Part shown: piece by piece, positions 11,163 to 21,747 of the stretch
How the letters are laid out: each line of letters opens with the position of its first letter
Position numbering within the stretch: position 1 is the stretch's first letter
DNA from: Glebionis coronaria
Lineage: Eukaryota > Streptophyta > Magnoliopsida > Asterales > Asteraceae
NCBI GenBank assembly: GCA_025667525.1
Contig: CM046878.1
Location: 573,356,868 to 573,420,867 of the forward strand
Direction: 5' to 3'
Length of the DNA: 64,000 nucleotides
Made by a program: the position numbers and the translations under genes
The notes under the pieces: model-generated
What the model was told of the DNA's origin: nothing
What the model saw: the letters and a program-made list of their open reading frames with translations, nothing else
Database searches by the model: none

Positions 11163-13727
11163 TTTAACACCCCTAAATTTATACGCAGCGGAATACATCT
11201 TTGGGTGCTAAACAATGATACAATAACACATAATTTATAAAGAACGACTCGAAAAGAGACGTTACAAATTTATCGTTCCTCAAACATTCATCAGAGTAGC
11301 GTAGTCCCAAGTAATCGTTACCAAAAGATAAGTTAAAACAACATATTAGTTTGTTTTAAAAATGGAACGATAAATAAATCAAAGAGTTTGAACAACAAAA
11401 GCAGTGCACAACTTCAATCCCCGTGACCTCCAAGCTTCCACTTCTTGATTACCTGAAATACATGTGAGTAAAACAATCAGCAAAAATGCCGAGTGAATCT
11501 ATAGGTTTATGTAATCAATTTGAACACAAACAAAGATTATAAGTTTGTGGCATGCTTATAAGCATCAAATAATAATTTGCGTCAACAATAATAATTGTAT
11601 ATAGCATAAATTGCAATAAGCTCATGGAACCGAGCCCTTAAACACTCCGTTAGGTCTAATAAGACAAGAGATTTATTAATTGTCGTTACCTCCAGATTAA
11701 TGGTACATTGCCGTATACCTGACTTCTCAATACAATATGTTTAAACAGTGTGGAGGTCGGGCCTAAGCTTCTGTGACAAGTCCACACAAACTGAACCGGG
11801 GCGGCTTCCCCCATAGATCTATTAATTGTACTAGCGGTTAACCCATCATAGGTTAATTAACGGTCCATAATTGAGGCTTTAACAATGGCAATCACTTAAT
11901 GCAATTTAAAAGCAACCACGGTCCATTCAAAGAGGAACAAGCATACCATAAAAATCTTGTGTTCTAAGTTTATAAAACATGTATTCCACCTCGCGAGTTT
12001 AAAATCATCTAATAACTAGTATAAAGCGAGGCTATAGACTCACCTTAGCCAATAGTGGTAATGAGACGATCGCCGACGATAGATGATGCCTTTCAAACAC
12101 GAGAACCGCAACCTATCAAATAAGGTGCGTTCATTAATAATAGACTCGAGAAATAAACCATACATAAGAATATAAAACTCGACTCATATAATCACGACAA
12201 ACTCGAGAGAAAACGATACAAGTGATACTATTACACTCTCCTATATATTCGTTTTATTATTCTATGCCTTTAATAAAAATCTGCCGGAACATACCGAATG
12301 TCCAAGCCGTTTTCCCATACTTAAACATATAAAAATTTTATGATACTACTCAGAGAACTTACTTACTATATGTAGAAAGTCCTCCCAAGAGCCCATTAAA
12401 ATATTTTACTTCTAAAGTTCCCTGTCCGACTCATCTTTGAATCACAAAATCCGGGCAGTTTAGCGACCTTGACTTACGAAGCCATTTTGACCAATCTAAA
12501 CAACTCCATTTATAAAACCGACACTTGATTATAAAAATAGACTCAAAATACTAAACTTTGAGCCTGAGTACAGCCCTTGAATCATTTTGAAACTCATTTT
12601 ATAGTCCCCGAGATTCGATCCAAATATCGACAACAATTTTCGGATTGTGTCGACAGTCGTCTCCCGGTACACGAAAATCAAACTAATGTATCTTCCACCT
12701 CGTTTGTAGTTAGAAGGCCTACTTTATATCAAATCGAAGCTAACGAAATTTTCTACGACATAATCCCATAATAACAACCTATAATCAGACTTAAGACCCC
12801 CTAAATTGGCCTCAAACCTACTGCCTAAAATTGACCATTTAAAATCATAAAAAATCAATTTTTCAACACATTTTACCCATTTCTATACCACTAATATGAT
12901 CATACTAACATTCCTACACTATGATCAAACCTATACCACACTTGCATGTAACTTTTTACAAAATTCTTTCAAAAATTTAAACACAACAACTAGTAGAATC
13001 ACTAGCCAATATAATATACAATATAATAAGATGATCATACAAGCATCATCTTGATCAAAATTCATCAAAAATAAAAATGTAATGCATGTAGGTAATTTTC
13101 ATACCAATGTGTAGCTCTTTGAAAATCTAGGATGGGACTTTGCTTGATTTTGGAAGATTCAATGTTGAAATCAAAAAAATTTGAGGGTTTGTTGATGGGG
13201 GGGTGTACGACAAGAAAGAAAAAGGAGGCAGAAGGAATAAGTTTTTGGTTTATGAATTTTTAAATGAATATGTGTTAGTGGAAATATTATATTTAGTGTA
13301 AGGTTAGGGTAGTTTTTGCCAATTTATGATAGTTTTGGTCCAAAATGGAATAAAATAGTTTAAAAGGGTAGAAAATATAAATTGTAAATTTTGAAATATT
13401 TACGAGACTCGGGTTTCGTAAAAATATATTTTTTTTAAAAGTTTAAAGGCACACGAAAAATAATAATATAAAGACTCGATACGTAATTAAAACGATATCG
13501 TCGAAAGTATTAATTATCGAAACGATCGATAATGAAATATAAAATTTTTGGCATCCGTCGGTGTCGCGATCACTAGTTGTCCTCGTTACTCGTCAAAATA
13601 TTATAATATAATATTTAATATCGGTTTCAACTTAAACCGTTAAACATAATAATATTTAACATTATAAAATACTTCAAAATAATTAAAAGTAGAATTAAAT
13701 TATGACCTTATTTTTACGGGTTTTACA
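11163..13727 (-). repeat. 5' LTR of element B (2,565 bp)
   Basis: Direct repeat of 4031-6607. It differs by scattered substitutions and by a shorter G run (about seven, near 13197-13203). The right edge TTTTACA at 13727 is followed by the TTCCT duplication. Confidence 0.9.
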
Positions 13728-13732
13728 TTCCT

Positions 13733-14004
13733 ATTTCAACATATATATGATAAAGTATTGAATCAAAAGAGTTTAGGATAAAACCGGGAAGACGGGTTCA
13801 CGGAATCACGGGTCGTCAAATATCATCAAAAGTGGATATTTGAAAGCTCTAATCCCTGCACATCATAAGAAAGAAAAAAACAAACACATACTAGCGTTCC
13901 CCCTACACTTATTATGAAAACGGATAAAAATGATAGATCATCAGGTTTCCTCTCGAGAAGCGCTTGTTTTTGTTAACCGAGTCACGATCCTGACTCGACC
14001 TCGA
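13733..14004 (-). other. Element A, start of the 3' non-coding region after the ORF
   Basis: Homologous to 29390-29690 of element C. It contains a perfect hairpin, CGAGTCA-6-TGACTCG, at 13978-13997, followed on the minus strand by the AAGCGCTTCTCG segment that also follows pol in C. No gene is present. Confidence 0.6.
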
Positions 14005-14007
14005 ATA

Positions 14008-14600
14008 CTATGGTTGAAAGCACATAGAAGACCTTGAAGAAAATCCACCAGGGTCAAATACATGGTTCTCATCCATCATGTAGAACAAGCCTAAGGTGAA
14101 GAGCACAAGCCAAAGTAGAGTAGGCGAGGTTACCTTAAGCAAAAGTTGAGCACAGTGGTAGAAGGTATGATAAGGTAAAAGCATATCTCTATATTTTCCA
14201 AAAGTCTTTCCTTTTATTTCATGAGATGGATACTGAGATGGCTTAAAAACTATGATACCCGCATCGAACACCTTCCCTCTAGGGGAAAATAAGAATGACA
14301 CTCAGTAGACCTTGAAGAAGATTCGCCCATATACCACACAATCTCATCAGAAGAAGGTGGAAAGAGAGGTGTCAAAACATAAGTACTTCGAATGTTGGTG
14401 TCGTCCGGTTTCTTCTCCTTTGAAACGGGTTCCTTAAAGTCTGAAGGAGGGTAGAGGCCATAATCAAAATCTAAAGTAGGAGAATCATGCTCATTAGGAA
14501 AGTAAGTATTAAGAAAGGTGGCGAAATCTTCCTCAAATGAGTAATCCTCAAAAGTATTATCAAGTGTTGTTGGTGGAGGATCCTCATCAAAGATAGGAGC
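14008..14600 (-). pseudogene. Membrane-segment ORF in place of pol in element A
   Basis: On the minus strand, after the protease and an acidic stretch, an open frame continues with roughly 100 codons rich in D, E, P and S. After a further frame change near 14285 it ends in a segment containing VFDAGIIVFKPSQYP, then a strongly hydrophobic stretch (SPTLLWLVLFTLGLFYMM) and the end FDPGGFSSRSSMCFQP. The hydrophobic run fits one membrane span. Two frame changes (near 14600 and 14285) break the frame as it stands. The region directly precedes the 3' non-coding part, where C and D have integrase. I do not recognise the family. An envelope-like origin is possible, as Athila elements can carry such ORFs, but this is inference. 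Confidence 0.45.
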
Positions 14601-15940
14601 AAAACATCATCCGAAGACACAACTCTTGAAGAATCACTCGAAAGATTATCAACATCATCAAAGTCATCATAAGTCGGCATGTCTTCATACTCGGAAGTAG
14701 AATCATCATATTCATAAAAAATTGGTGGATCACCAAAATCGGAAAGAGAATCATCATCATATTCATCATAGATTGGTGGAGTATCTAAATCGGAGAGAGA
14801 ATCATTAGGATCTTCCAGATGGTCATGAAAAAGTGGATTATTATAGAAAGTCTCGAAAAGAGGATTGTTGTGTAGTACAAAAGCATCAAGCTTTGTAGTT
14901 TCCAAAGGAGTTGTAACAAGCTCGTCTTGAACCACATCAATCATTTTTGCCGATTCTTTTCCATTGGATTTGCTTGTAATCTTCCCCATTTTAAACACTT
15001 GTTGATCATTCCCGACCCTAAGAATTAGCTCACCTTTGGCAACATCGACTAAAGCTTTTCCGGTTCTCAAGAATGGCCGTCCAAGTATTAACGGAATACG
15101 AGGATCCATCTCATAATCAACAACAACAAAGTCAACCGGAAAAGTGAAGGTACCAACTTTAACAAAAACATCTTCAGCAATACCAAAGGGGTAAGCGAGA
15201 GTTCGATTTGCTAGCTCAAAGGTCATACGGGTTGGTATAAGATCGGGTAATGATAACTTCTTCCAAACCCTTAATGGCATTAAATTGATACTTGCCCGAG
15301 ATAGGCTAACGCAGTACATTCCTTGATTTGACAAAATGAACAAGGTAACACAAAACGACCGTGGTTTACAAGTTTCTCCGGAAGTTCTTTGAGAAGGACT
15401 GCAGAACAATTTTCATTTAATCGAGTATTGACAAACTCAACCATATTCTCCTTCTTACTAAGCAACTCCTTGAACGCATTAACAAATTTTGGCATTTGGA
15501 CAAGTGCTTCAACAAGGCTAATGTTAAAGTTCATTTGTGTGATCATCTTCAAAAAGGAAGTAACTTGAGAATCCTCCTTAGTGAGCAATTTGCATTTGTC
15601 TAACCGAGATGTATAAGGAATATTGGGCTTAGGAGGTGTAGGTGTAGAAGGTGAAGGTGTGGAAGGTGAAGGTTGAGAGGTTGAAGGTTGAGGAGGTTGA
15701 AGGGTTTTTCTTGGGTACATCTTCAGTAAGAGGTGTAGACGGTAATGAAGAACTAGTACTAGGCGTGGTACTAGGAGGGATAAATGGGGGTGGAGGAGGT
15801 GTAACTGGAGTAACTGGGGGAGGGATAGAAGGTCCTACTAAAGTTGCCCCACTGCGTGTAGTAATAACACTCACATTAGCTCTAGGGTTGGTTTCAGTTG
15901 TTGAGGGAAGAGCACCTTGGGGACGGAGGGCTTGAAACAT
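14600..15940 (-). pseudogene. Element A gag C-terminal part and protease, broken
   Basis: Several frames on the minus strand together resemble the gag-protease junction of elements C and D. There is a proline/threonine-rich linker after VITTRSG, the block FNISLVEALVQMPKF (C has FNISFAEALAHMPKY), and the protease. The protease includes SINLMPLRVWKKLSLPDL, FVVVDYEMDP and PLILGRPFLRTGKALVDV. The catalytic DLGAS of the family is damaged here, reading YLGQ at a frameshift near 15290. Another frame change lies near 15640-15720, and two in-frame stops separate this part from gag. After protease comes an acidic run with repeated PPIYDEYDD-like units (about 14650-14800) that has no counterpart in C. 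It is not functional as it stands. Confidence 0.8.
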
Positions 15941-15991
15941 CTAAACGAATTTCCTATCCGTGGACTCTTGCATTTCCTTTAATTTCTTATC

Positions 15992-17254
15992 TTATTCCGA
16001 AATCTTTTGAAGAACTAAGTTCATTTGTGGATTAGGTAAATTGAACCCTTGTTGTTGAAAACCTTGGTTTTGGTACTGGTTGTATGGTGGAAAAACTTGA
16101 GGATTGAAACCTTGGTTTGGAAAGCCTTGGTTTTGCATTTGATAAGTTCCTTGGTTTGCATTGTAGCCCCTCAAATTTTCATTTGGTTGAAAATTAGCTC
16201 GTGGTGGCCGTTGGTTGTTTTGGGTGGGTTGGTGTGGTCTTCGTTGAAAATCGGGTGGAGCCAAATAATTAGTCGAATTATTAGACAAATGATTAACATC
16301 GACATTCTGCTTGAAATGAACCCTCTCCGTGTTGTTGTAAGCATACACTTCCCCGTGAGATTGATCATAAGCCTTATCACAATTAGCATAAGAGTGTGGC
16401 CCACCACATGTTTCACAAGTAACATTAAGAGCATTCACATGTTGACTAGGGGTGTTTTGAACATGTAAGGCAAGTTTATTCACTATTGAAGTAAGTGCTT
16501 GGACTTGATTGGTGGTCTCACTATCACTAGTACTAGCCATAGTAGCCCTGACACTTTTAGTTTGCACTTTAGCCTTATTTTCCATAATTGCCCAAGCATC
16601 ATTCATTGATTTGAAAAGAATATTACCCCCTGAAGCACTATTTAGTGAATCTTGGCCATTTAAACTTAATCCATTATAAAAAGTATTAATTTGATGCACC
16701 TTAGTAAAACCGTGTTGTGGACACTTTCTTAAAAGTTCCTTAAAACGATCCCAAGATTCACTAAACGTCTCATCGTACTTTTGTTCAAAATTAATAATAT
16801 CATTCCGCAAAGAGGTAGTACGTGAGGGTGGAAAGAAGTAACTGATGAATTTGGTTTCTAAGTCCGCCCATGTTTTAATACTTTGGGGTGGTTCCTTATC
16901 AAGCCAAGTCCGGGCTTGTCCCTCGAGAGAGAAAGGAAAGAGGAGCAAACGAATTGCCTCTTGTGAGACCCCATTGTATTTCACGGTATTAGTTAAGTGG
17001 ACAAACCTTTTGATATGATCGCGAGGATCATCATGAGTGCGGCCCAAGAAAGGTGTTGCGGAAACCATTTGAATAAAACCGGTTTTGAGCTCGAAGTTGT
17101 TGGCGTCAATATCCGACACCACAATCGCATCGTCATTGCCTTCAACGTGTGATTGCAAGAGCTCGATCATTGGACGGTTATCCATGGTGTTAACAACAGG
17201 AGGCTCGATGATAGCGGCTTGAATGGATTTCCTCTTTCGCGAACAGGTACGCAT
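15992..17254 (-). CDS. Element A gag (Athila-type capsid protein)
   Basis: A 420-residue open frame starting MRTCSRKRKS, with the start corresponding to the gag start of element C. It shows the retrotransposon gag core from about residue 55 to 215, with motifs DDPRDHIKRFVHL, SLEGQARTWLDKEPP, FFPPSRTTSLRNDI and HQINTFYNGL. A CX2CX3HX4C zinc knuckle (CETCGGPHSYANC) follows near residue 277, and then a Q/N/P-rich tail. Gag forms the particle that packages the element RNA. The frame stops after KISE; downstream sequence is still related to gag, so the stop is a lesion or a late boundary. Element C gag is the closest relative in the window. Confidence 0.88.
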   Translation of the reverse strand: MRTCSRKRKSIQAAIIEPPVVNTMDNRPMIELLQSHVEGNDDAIVVSDIDANNFELKTGFIQMVSATPFLGRTHDDPRDHIKRFVHLTNTVKYNGVSQEAIRLLLFPFSLEGQARTWLDKEPPQSIKTWADLETKFISYFFPPSRTTSLRNDIINFEQKYDETFSESWDRFKELLRKCPQHGFTKVHQINTFYNGLSLNGQDSLNSASGGNILFKSMNDAWAIMENKAKVQTKSVRATMASTSDSETTNQVQALTSIVNKLALHVQNTPSQHVNALNVTCETCGGPHSYANCDKAYDQSHGEVYAYNNTERVHFKQNVDVNHLSNNSTNYLAPPDFQRRPHQPTQNNQRPPRANFQPNENLRGYNANQGTYQMQNQGFPNQGFNPQVFPPYNQYQNQGFQQQGFNLPNPQMNLVLQKISE

Positions 17255-17515
17255 ACACGTACAAAAGAAAAATATAGCAAAGAAATAGAAGAAATAAAGT
17301 TAAGGTAAAAAGAAAATATTTTTGGTGCAAAACTTTTGAAAAAGAAATGCCTTTTATGATTTTTTTTAAATGTTTTTGAATTTTTGAAAAATTTATTTTT
17401 TTTGAAATTTTAAGCTAGAAAAATAACGTTTAAAAGTGAACGGATCCCAAAACCCAACGCGTATCCCACAAAAAACCGTTAATCTTTACGAAAAGAGCCA
17501 GCAACGGCGCCATTT
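17255..17515 (-). promoter_or_regulatory. Leader of element A with tRNA-Asp-type primer-binding site (17497-17512)
   Basis: The minus strand reads TGGCGCCGTTGCTGGC four bases inside the 5' LTR. This is close to the complement of the 3' end of plant tRNA-Asp (TGGCGCCGTTGCCGGGG). About 240 bases of untranslated leader follow before the gag ATG. Confidence 0.85.
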
Positions 17516-17784
17516 TAATAACTGAAATTTTAATTAAATTCATTTCTATCGACTCGATTCGAATTGACAAAGGTCTTAAGTGTGACTCAATCGTTCTTGG
17601 TGGATAAAAAATAATTTTTTTTATCTATTTTAAACTAAAAATGAAAACTTGAAAAGTATAAAATAAGGTAAAAGCAAGTTAAAAAGAAATAAAGCAAATT
17701 TAAAACTTGATTAAAAAAAATAAAACAAAACACTTTAAAAGTAAGCTTAATAAAATTGGCGGAAAAATGAAATTTGAAAACAAT

Positions 17785-18335
17785 TCGGAAAATATTTAAA
17801 AATCTAGTTCGGAAAGAAATTCATGTAACTAATTCGGAATGTGTGTTATATATGTAATTAGGGAAACACAAAACATCACCTCAATTCGGAATATACTTGT
17901 GCGTCTAATCCGGAATAACAAATTCATAACCCTATTCGGAATATTGAATATTAATGTAATTTGGAAAATAAAAGAAGCACTAATTCGGATAAATAGCATC
18001 ACAACCTAATTCGGAAAGAGCAAGTAACCTAGTTCGGAATATAGTCATACTAACCTAGTTCGGAATCTGGTTAACCCACTTAATTCGGAATACACATACA
18101 AAATCTAGTTCGGAATACCAAGTAGATATTAATTCGGAAAAAACGTTGAGACATGCAATTCAGAATCCTATGTTTGAAGTAACTCGGTATGTGAAAGTTT
18201 TACCTAATTCATAAAACCCAAAAAATATTTAATTCGGAATAATAGACTGTGCTTATAATTTGGAAAGAACAAAGATCATAATTCGGGAAAATATTAAAGT
18301 TTGAAGTTCAGAAAAAGAGGGTTTTGAAAATCCGG
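17785..18335 (-). repeat. Array of TTCGGAAT-type motifs, 5' LTR copy
   Basis: Counterpart of 490-1045 with the same order of spacers. A few motif copies have different point changes (for example TTCAGAAT near 18160), so single sites decay independently. Confidence 0.85.
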
Positions 18336-18927
18336 ATTAAAAAACAAATAAGCTAAAACCAAATAAGCAAACAACCAAAAATTAAGCCAAACTAATATTT
18401 AAAATAAGCTAAAAAGACACAAATTAAAAACTCTAAAATCACCAAATAAGCAAAATATATAAAATCAACTTTTCAAAACATTTAATTACTAAATCCACTT
18501 AAATAAAAATAAGCTAAACACACAATAAACAATAAGCACAATAAGCTATAACCATCAATCACATCAAAACCATAAGAACAATGAAAAATAAGCACTACAC
18601 TCAAATAAGCAATAAGCTCAAATAAGCTACATGATTAACCAAATCAAACATAAGATTTAAAACAAAAAAGGAAGAATGAGATTAATATAAAAAGCTTGAG
18701 ATTAAGATGAAGATTAAGATTAAAAATATTAAGACAAATGATTAAAAGCTTAAGAACATGAAAGAAAACTAGAGAGGGAAAGTAACCTACTCCTAAAACT
18801 TTACAAAAATATAAACTATTAACTACTAATGAAAAGACTCTCTTTTTTTCTGTTTATAGGTGGAAGAGAATTTGGTGTTGTTGCTTCCTTCTTTCACTTT
18901 GTCTTCTCGTCTTTTTAATTAATTCGT

Positions 18928-20028
18928 GGGTAAAAGTTATACAATACCATCGTACTTATTAAAATGTACCGACTTTAAACACTTACAATTTAATCGCTAT
19001 ACAATACCAATAAACTTTCAAATTCAAGTAGACTTTACCAATATGTCCTTGAAATGACTGTATTACCCTTTTCTTCTTTAACATTTATATATAATAAAAA
19101 AATTGAATATTACGCTGCTTCTTTCTAGTCTACTACCATCTATATACACACAACTATAACAGTCAATTACTTTAATATACATCTTTGACTTTATTTTATT
19201 CTCATAACAACCACATATCAACATCTCGAGGTTCATTATACAAAGTAATCTTATTCTATATTATATTAAAAAAAATTGGTTTTGGCAAATCAATTCCTGT
19301 TTTGATAGTGGAGTCACCGGTTATTTTTTTATTTCTTTGGGATCTTTTTTTTGGCAAATCAATTCTAAAATTTTGATAAATCAATTTGGGCAAATCAATT
19401 TGGACAGCGTCAATTGGGCAAAATAAGGTACATGTTAAAAAAAGAATTGAATAAATTATACTTTATAGTTATGATCCTAAATTGATTTTCTAATGAATTC
19501 GAAATTTGCGATGAGTTTGCTAATTCGAGGCCTAATGAGTTCTATTGGGCCACAAACATGATTCGAATATTCGAGGTGTTTTTCCAAAAATGGAAAGGTA
19601 CCTTGTATGAAATGTTATGCTCAAATCCTAAATATCAAGAAGTCAGGGATTGGTTTGTCAGTTGGAGGAATTTAATCCAAAATGAACTTCTATCACATGA
19701 ATATGTATGGTGCCAAGGATTGGTACATCGCAGATGAATGATATGAGTTTGAAAGAAGTTGAATCATAAATGTTATTGATTCTTCAGCTTTTAGCTACGC
19801 TCCACAAGATTTATGTGATGGCTTAATGATTATGGTGAGAGAAAGGGTGAATGGGGAAATATATGTAATTATATTAAAAAAGACAAGGGTAATATAGTCA
19901 TTTCAGAGACATATTGGTAAAGTCTATTATGAAATTGAAAGTTCATTGGTATTGTCTAGCGATTAAATTGTAAATGTTTAAAGTCAGTACATTTTGATAA
20001 GTACGACGGTATTGTATAGCTTTTACCC
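18928..20028. mobile_element. Mutator-like element with about 150-bp inverted repeats (Pack-MULE)
   Basis: It begins GGGTAAAAGTTATACAATAC and ends with the complement. The inverted repeats extend about 148 bases on each side (18928-19075 and 19880-20028) with a few mismatches. An exact 9-bp duplication TTAATTCGT flanks it (18919-18927 and 20029-20037), and the other A LTR carries the single uninterrupted copy. Long terminal repeats with a 9-bp duplication are the hallmark of Mutator-like elements. It has no transposase; the middle carries a host-gene-like fragment (19492-19737). Confidence 0.93.
19492..19737 (+). pseudogene. Captured gene fragment, resembles TFIP11/STIPL1 (spliceosome disassembly factor)
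   Basis: An 81-codon open stretch without its own start, ending TGA. It contains NEFYWATNMIRIFEVFFQKW, then LYEMLCSNPKYQEVRDWFVS and LIQNELLSHEYVWCQ. From memory, the C-terminal GCFC-type region of plant septin-and-tuftelin-interacting protein 1-like proteins has the same spacing: a FYW, an EVFF-KWQ, a LCSNP-EEV, and a W-ELL. That protein acts in spliceosome disassembly with the Prp43-type helicase. The fragment lies between the inverted repeats of a Mutator-like element, so it is a captured exon, not a gene. Identification rests on remembered motifs and needs a search. Confidence 0.6.
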
Positions 20029-20414
20029 TTAATTCGTCTTTCTCGACTTTGTCTCAGGATTTGTCGAATGATAAAATGAACTTGTCTTCTAATTTTCTTC
20101 TTTTATTAGACTTGGTTCTTTGACTTTGTTAAACTTCCGTCTTTGGTATTTTTCTTCGATAAATCTTTAGAATAGGCCTTTGACTTCCGTTCTTTTTGCA
20201 CTCTTGATCTTTTGACTTCATCTATTGTCTTTTTCTTCGATAAAAGCCCGTGAAAGCCCGTGTTTTCTTATTTTTTCATCTTTTGGTCCTAAAACACAAC
20301 AAAAACACAAACCACGCATAATTCCGACTTTTACGATATTAAATACACGTTTTGGCTTGGTTTTTCCTTATTTTAAGTGGTAAATGGATAAGTGTTTTCA
20401 CACTTATTAATGGG

Positions 20415-21264
20415 ATAAGCCCAATAGTAATATAAAAGATAATACATAGACTGATAATAATTTGGCAAATAACTCTCTTAAACAAATGAGGTTGTAGACA
20501 CAATAATCCATCATTTCCTGGAAATATTTATAACATAAAATGATTTATTTACATAACAACATTATGGATAAATCTGAGAGTGGCGCTAATATAAATGAAT
20601 CTATTTTTATTGAATCGATTTTCTTTCCATAATTTTCAATGAATTGAAGTTCTTTGGTATCCAAAACCACAAACTTTGATTGAAAATAGGTGTCTCGATA
20701 ATTATGTTGAGAAATATTTATCAATCTAATGGATTATGTAAAAGAACAAGACTTCAAGTTTTTAGATTAGTAAGAATTTCTATCAAGGTAAAGGACAGGA
20801 AGTTGTCTTTCACATATTTAGGCATTCATGCAACCAACATGGACTATTGAAATAATGGACGCTAGTTGTCATAGCCAGATTTAAGCATGTGCAAAGTGCT
20901 CAACAACGCATGGCTACGTTTTTTCACGAGGCCCCGAAGTTCTAACCATAAAGAGTGATTTAAGCAACCATTAAGCTTAAGTATGATGTTATAGTGCTCC
21001 AAAACATCATTTCCTTTCAAAATACGTTAAAATTAAATGATAAAAAAACAATTAAACAGTGAATCTAGTAAAGTCACGAATGTAGAAGATGATATCTTTT
21101 GTCCATTGTCACTTTTCATCCAAAAGTATGTAATGTTTACGCTTTTGTCTTAGTTGAGTTGCATTATTTAATAAGTGTAAAATAACTTATAAAAAAAGCA
21201 ATTTGAACCCCTTTGCTTGATACGAATGGTTATATAAATAATACATTTTAGGTTTTTATATAAC
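20415..21264. other. Gap between elements A and C: copia LTR remnant, then unassigned AT-rich DNA
   Basis: Bases 20415-20465 are paralogous to 56361-56425 (copia LTR on the minus strand). From about 20466 to 21264 I see no gene, RNA or recognisable transposon end. Confidence 0.5.
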
Positions 21265-21399
21265 ATAGTTAATAAGTGTGAAAACACTTATCCTTTTACC
21301 ATTTATTTCCAATAATAACAAGACCAAAACGTGTACTTTATGTCGTAAATGTCGGAATTATGCGTGGTTTGTGTTTTTATTGTGTTTTAGGACCAAAAG

Positions 21400-21687
21400 A
21401 TGCAAAAGGAAGAAAACATGGGCTATCACGGGCTTTTATCAAAGAAAAAGACTAAAGACGAATTCGAAAGATCGAGAATGCAAAAAGAACGGAAGTCCAA
21501 GGCCAATTCTGAAGATTTATCGAAGAAAAAGTCTAAAGACGGAAGTTTAATGAAGTCGAAGAACTCAAGTCTAATGTTAGAAGAAAATTATAAGACAAGT
21601 TCAACTTATATCGACAAATCCCGAGACGACATTGAGAAAGACAAAGAAATTAAGTCGAGTCGAGACGAGAAGAAAGAAGTTAGATAG
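21400..21687 (+). CDS. Hydrophilic 95-codon ORF inside the C LTR (doubtful)
   Basis: Starts MQKEENMGYHGLLSKKKT and is rich in K, S, E and D, with a repeated LSKKK unit. It is intact in both C LTRs (also 46928-47215), and a shortened version (KSK then a stop) can be read on the minus strand of the A LTR near 2110-2300. It ends 24 bases upstream of the TATA box, so it lies in U3 and would not be in the normal transcript. A frame held open by internal repeats is the simpler explanation. No family recognised. Confidence 0.25.
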   Translation: MQKEENMGYHGLLSKKKTKDEFERSRMQKERKSKANSEDLSKKKSKDGSLMKSKNSSLMLEENYKTSSTYIDKSRDDIEKDKEIKSSRDEKKEVR

Positions 21688-21713
21688 CTTAAGCATGTAA
21701 TCTCCCCACCTCC

Positions 21714-21747
21714 TATAAATACCCTCCTAATATGTCATTAGGAGGGT
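21714..21747 (+). promoter_or_regulatory. TATA box and adjoining 11-bp hairpin in the C LTR
   Basis: TATAAAT (21714-21720) is followed immediately by the perfect inverted repeat ACCCTCCTAAT-ATGTC-ATTAGGAGGGT (21721-21747). It is identical in the 3' LTR (TATA about 47242-47248, hairpin 47249-47275). The start of transcription is expected at or just after the hairpin. Confidence 0.7.

Larger units (their letters stand above)
4031..13727 (-). mobile_element. Element B: non-coding gypsy-type LTR retrotransposon (LARD-like), nested in A
   Basis: Two long direct repeats (4031-6607 and 11163-13727) flank a 4.55-kb middle, and the whole is bordered by an exact duplication TTCCT (4026-4030 and 13728-13732). 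On the minus strand the LTRs begin TGTAAAACCC and end GGGTGTTAAA, like the TGTAACACCC termini common in Tekay/Del-type chromoviruses. A tRNA-iMet primer site and a purine-rich tract lie at the expected ends. The middle has no gag or pol that I can recognise in any frame. The strand is set by the primer site. Family assignment beyond 'gypsy-like terminus' is tentative. Confidence 0.9.
220..20409 (-). mobile_element. Element A: Athila-type Ty3/gypsy retrotransposon, minus strand, non-autonomous
   Basis: Direct LTRs at 220-2430 and 17516-20409 bound the element. Both begin TAATAAGTGTG on the minus strand and end in TTA or CTA. The flanking duplication ATGGG is exact (215-219 and 20410-20414). 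In minus orientation the order is 5' LTR, tRNA-Asp-type primer site, gag, protease, a membrane-segment ORF, a long 3' non-coding region, polypurine tract and 3' LTR. No reverse transcriptase, RNase H or integrase is visible between protease and the 3' region, so it would depend on a relative such as element C for mobilisation. Three later insertions lie inside it (B, a hAT-type element and a Mutator-like element), so it is older than those. Boundaries are well supported by the duplication; the Athila assignment rests on the gag and protease type and the primer site. Confidence 0.88.
17516..20409 (-). repeat. 5' LTR of element A, split by a Mutator-like element
   Basis: Matches 220-2430, with a 1,101-bp insertion at 18928-20028 and lacking the hAT-type insertion of the other copy. 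It contains the motif array at about 17785-18335. The right edge CACTTATTA at 20409 is followed by the ATGGG duplication. Confidence 0.87.

Noticed and set aside
15651..16468. Long plus-strand frames opposite element A gag and protease
   Set aside because: They mirror the coding strand's proline-rich and Q/N-rich stretches on the opposite strand; the minus-strand reading matches gag and protease.
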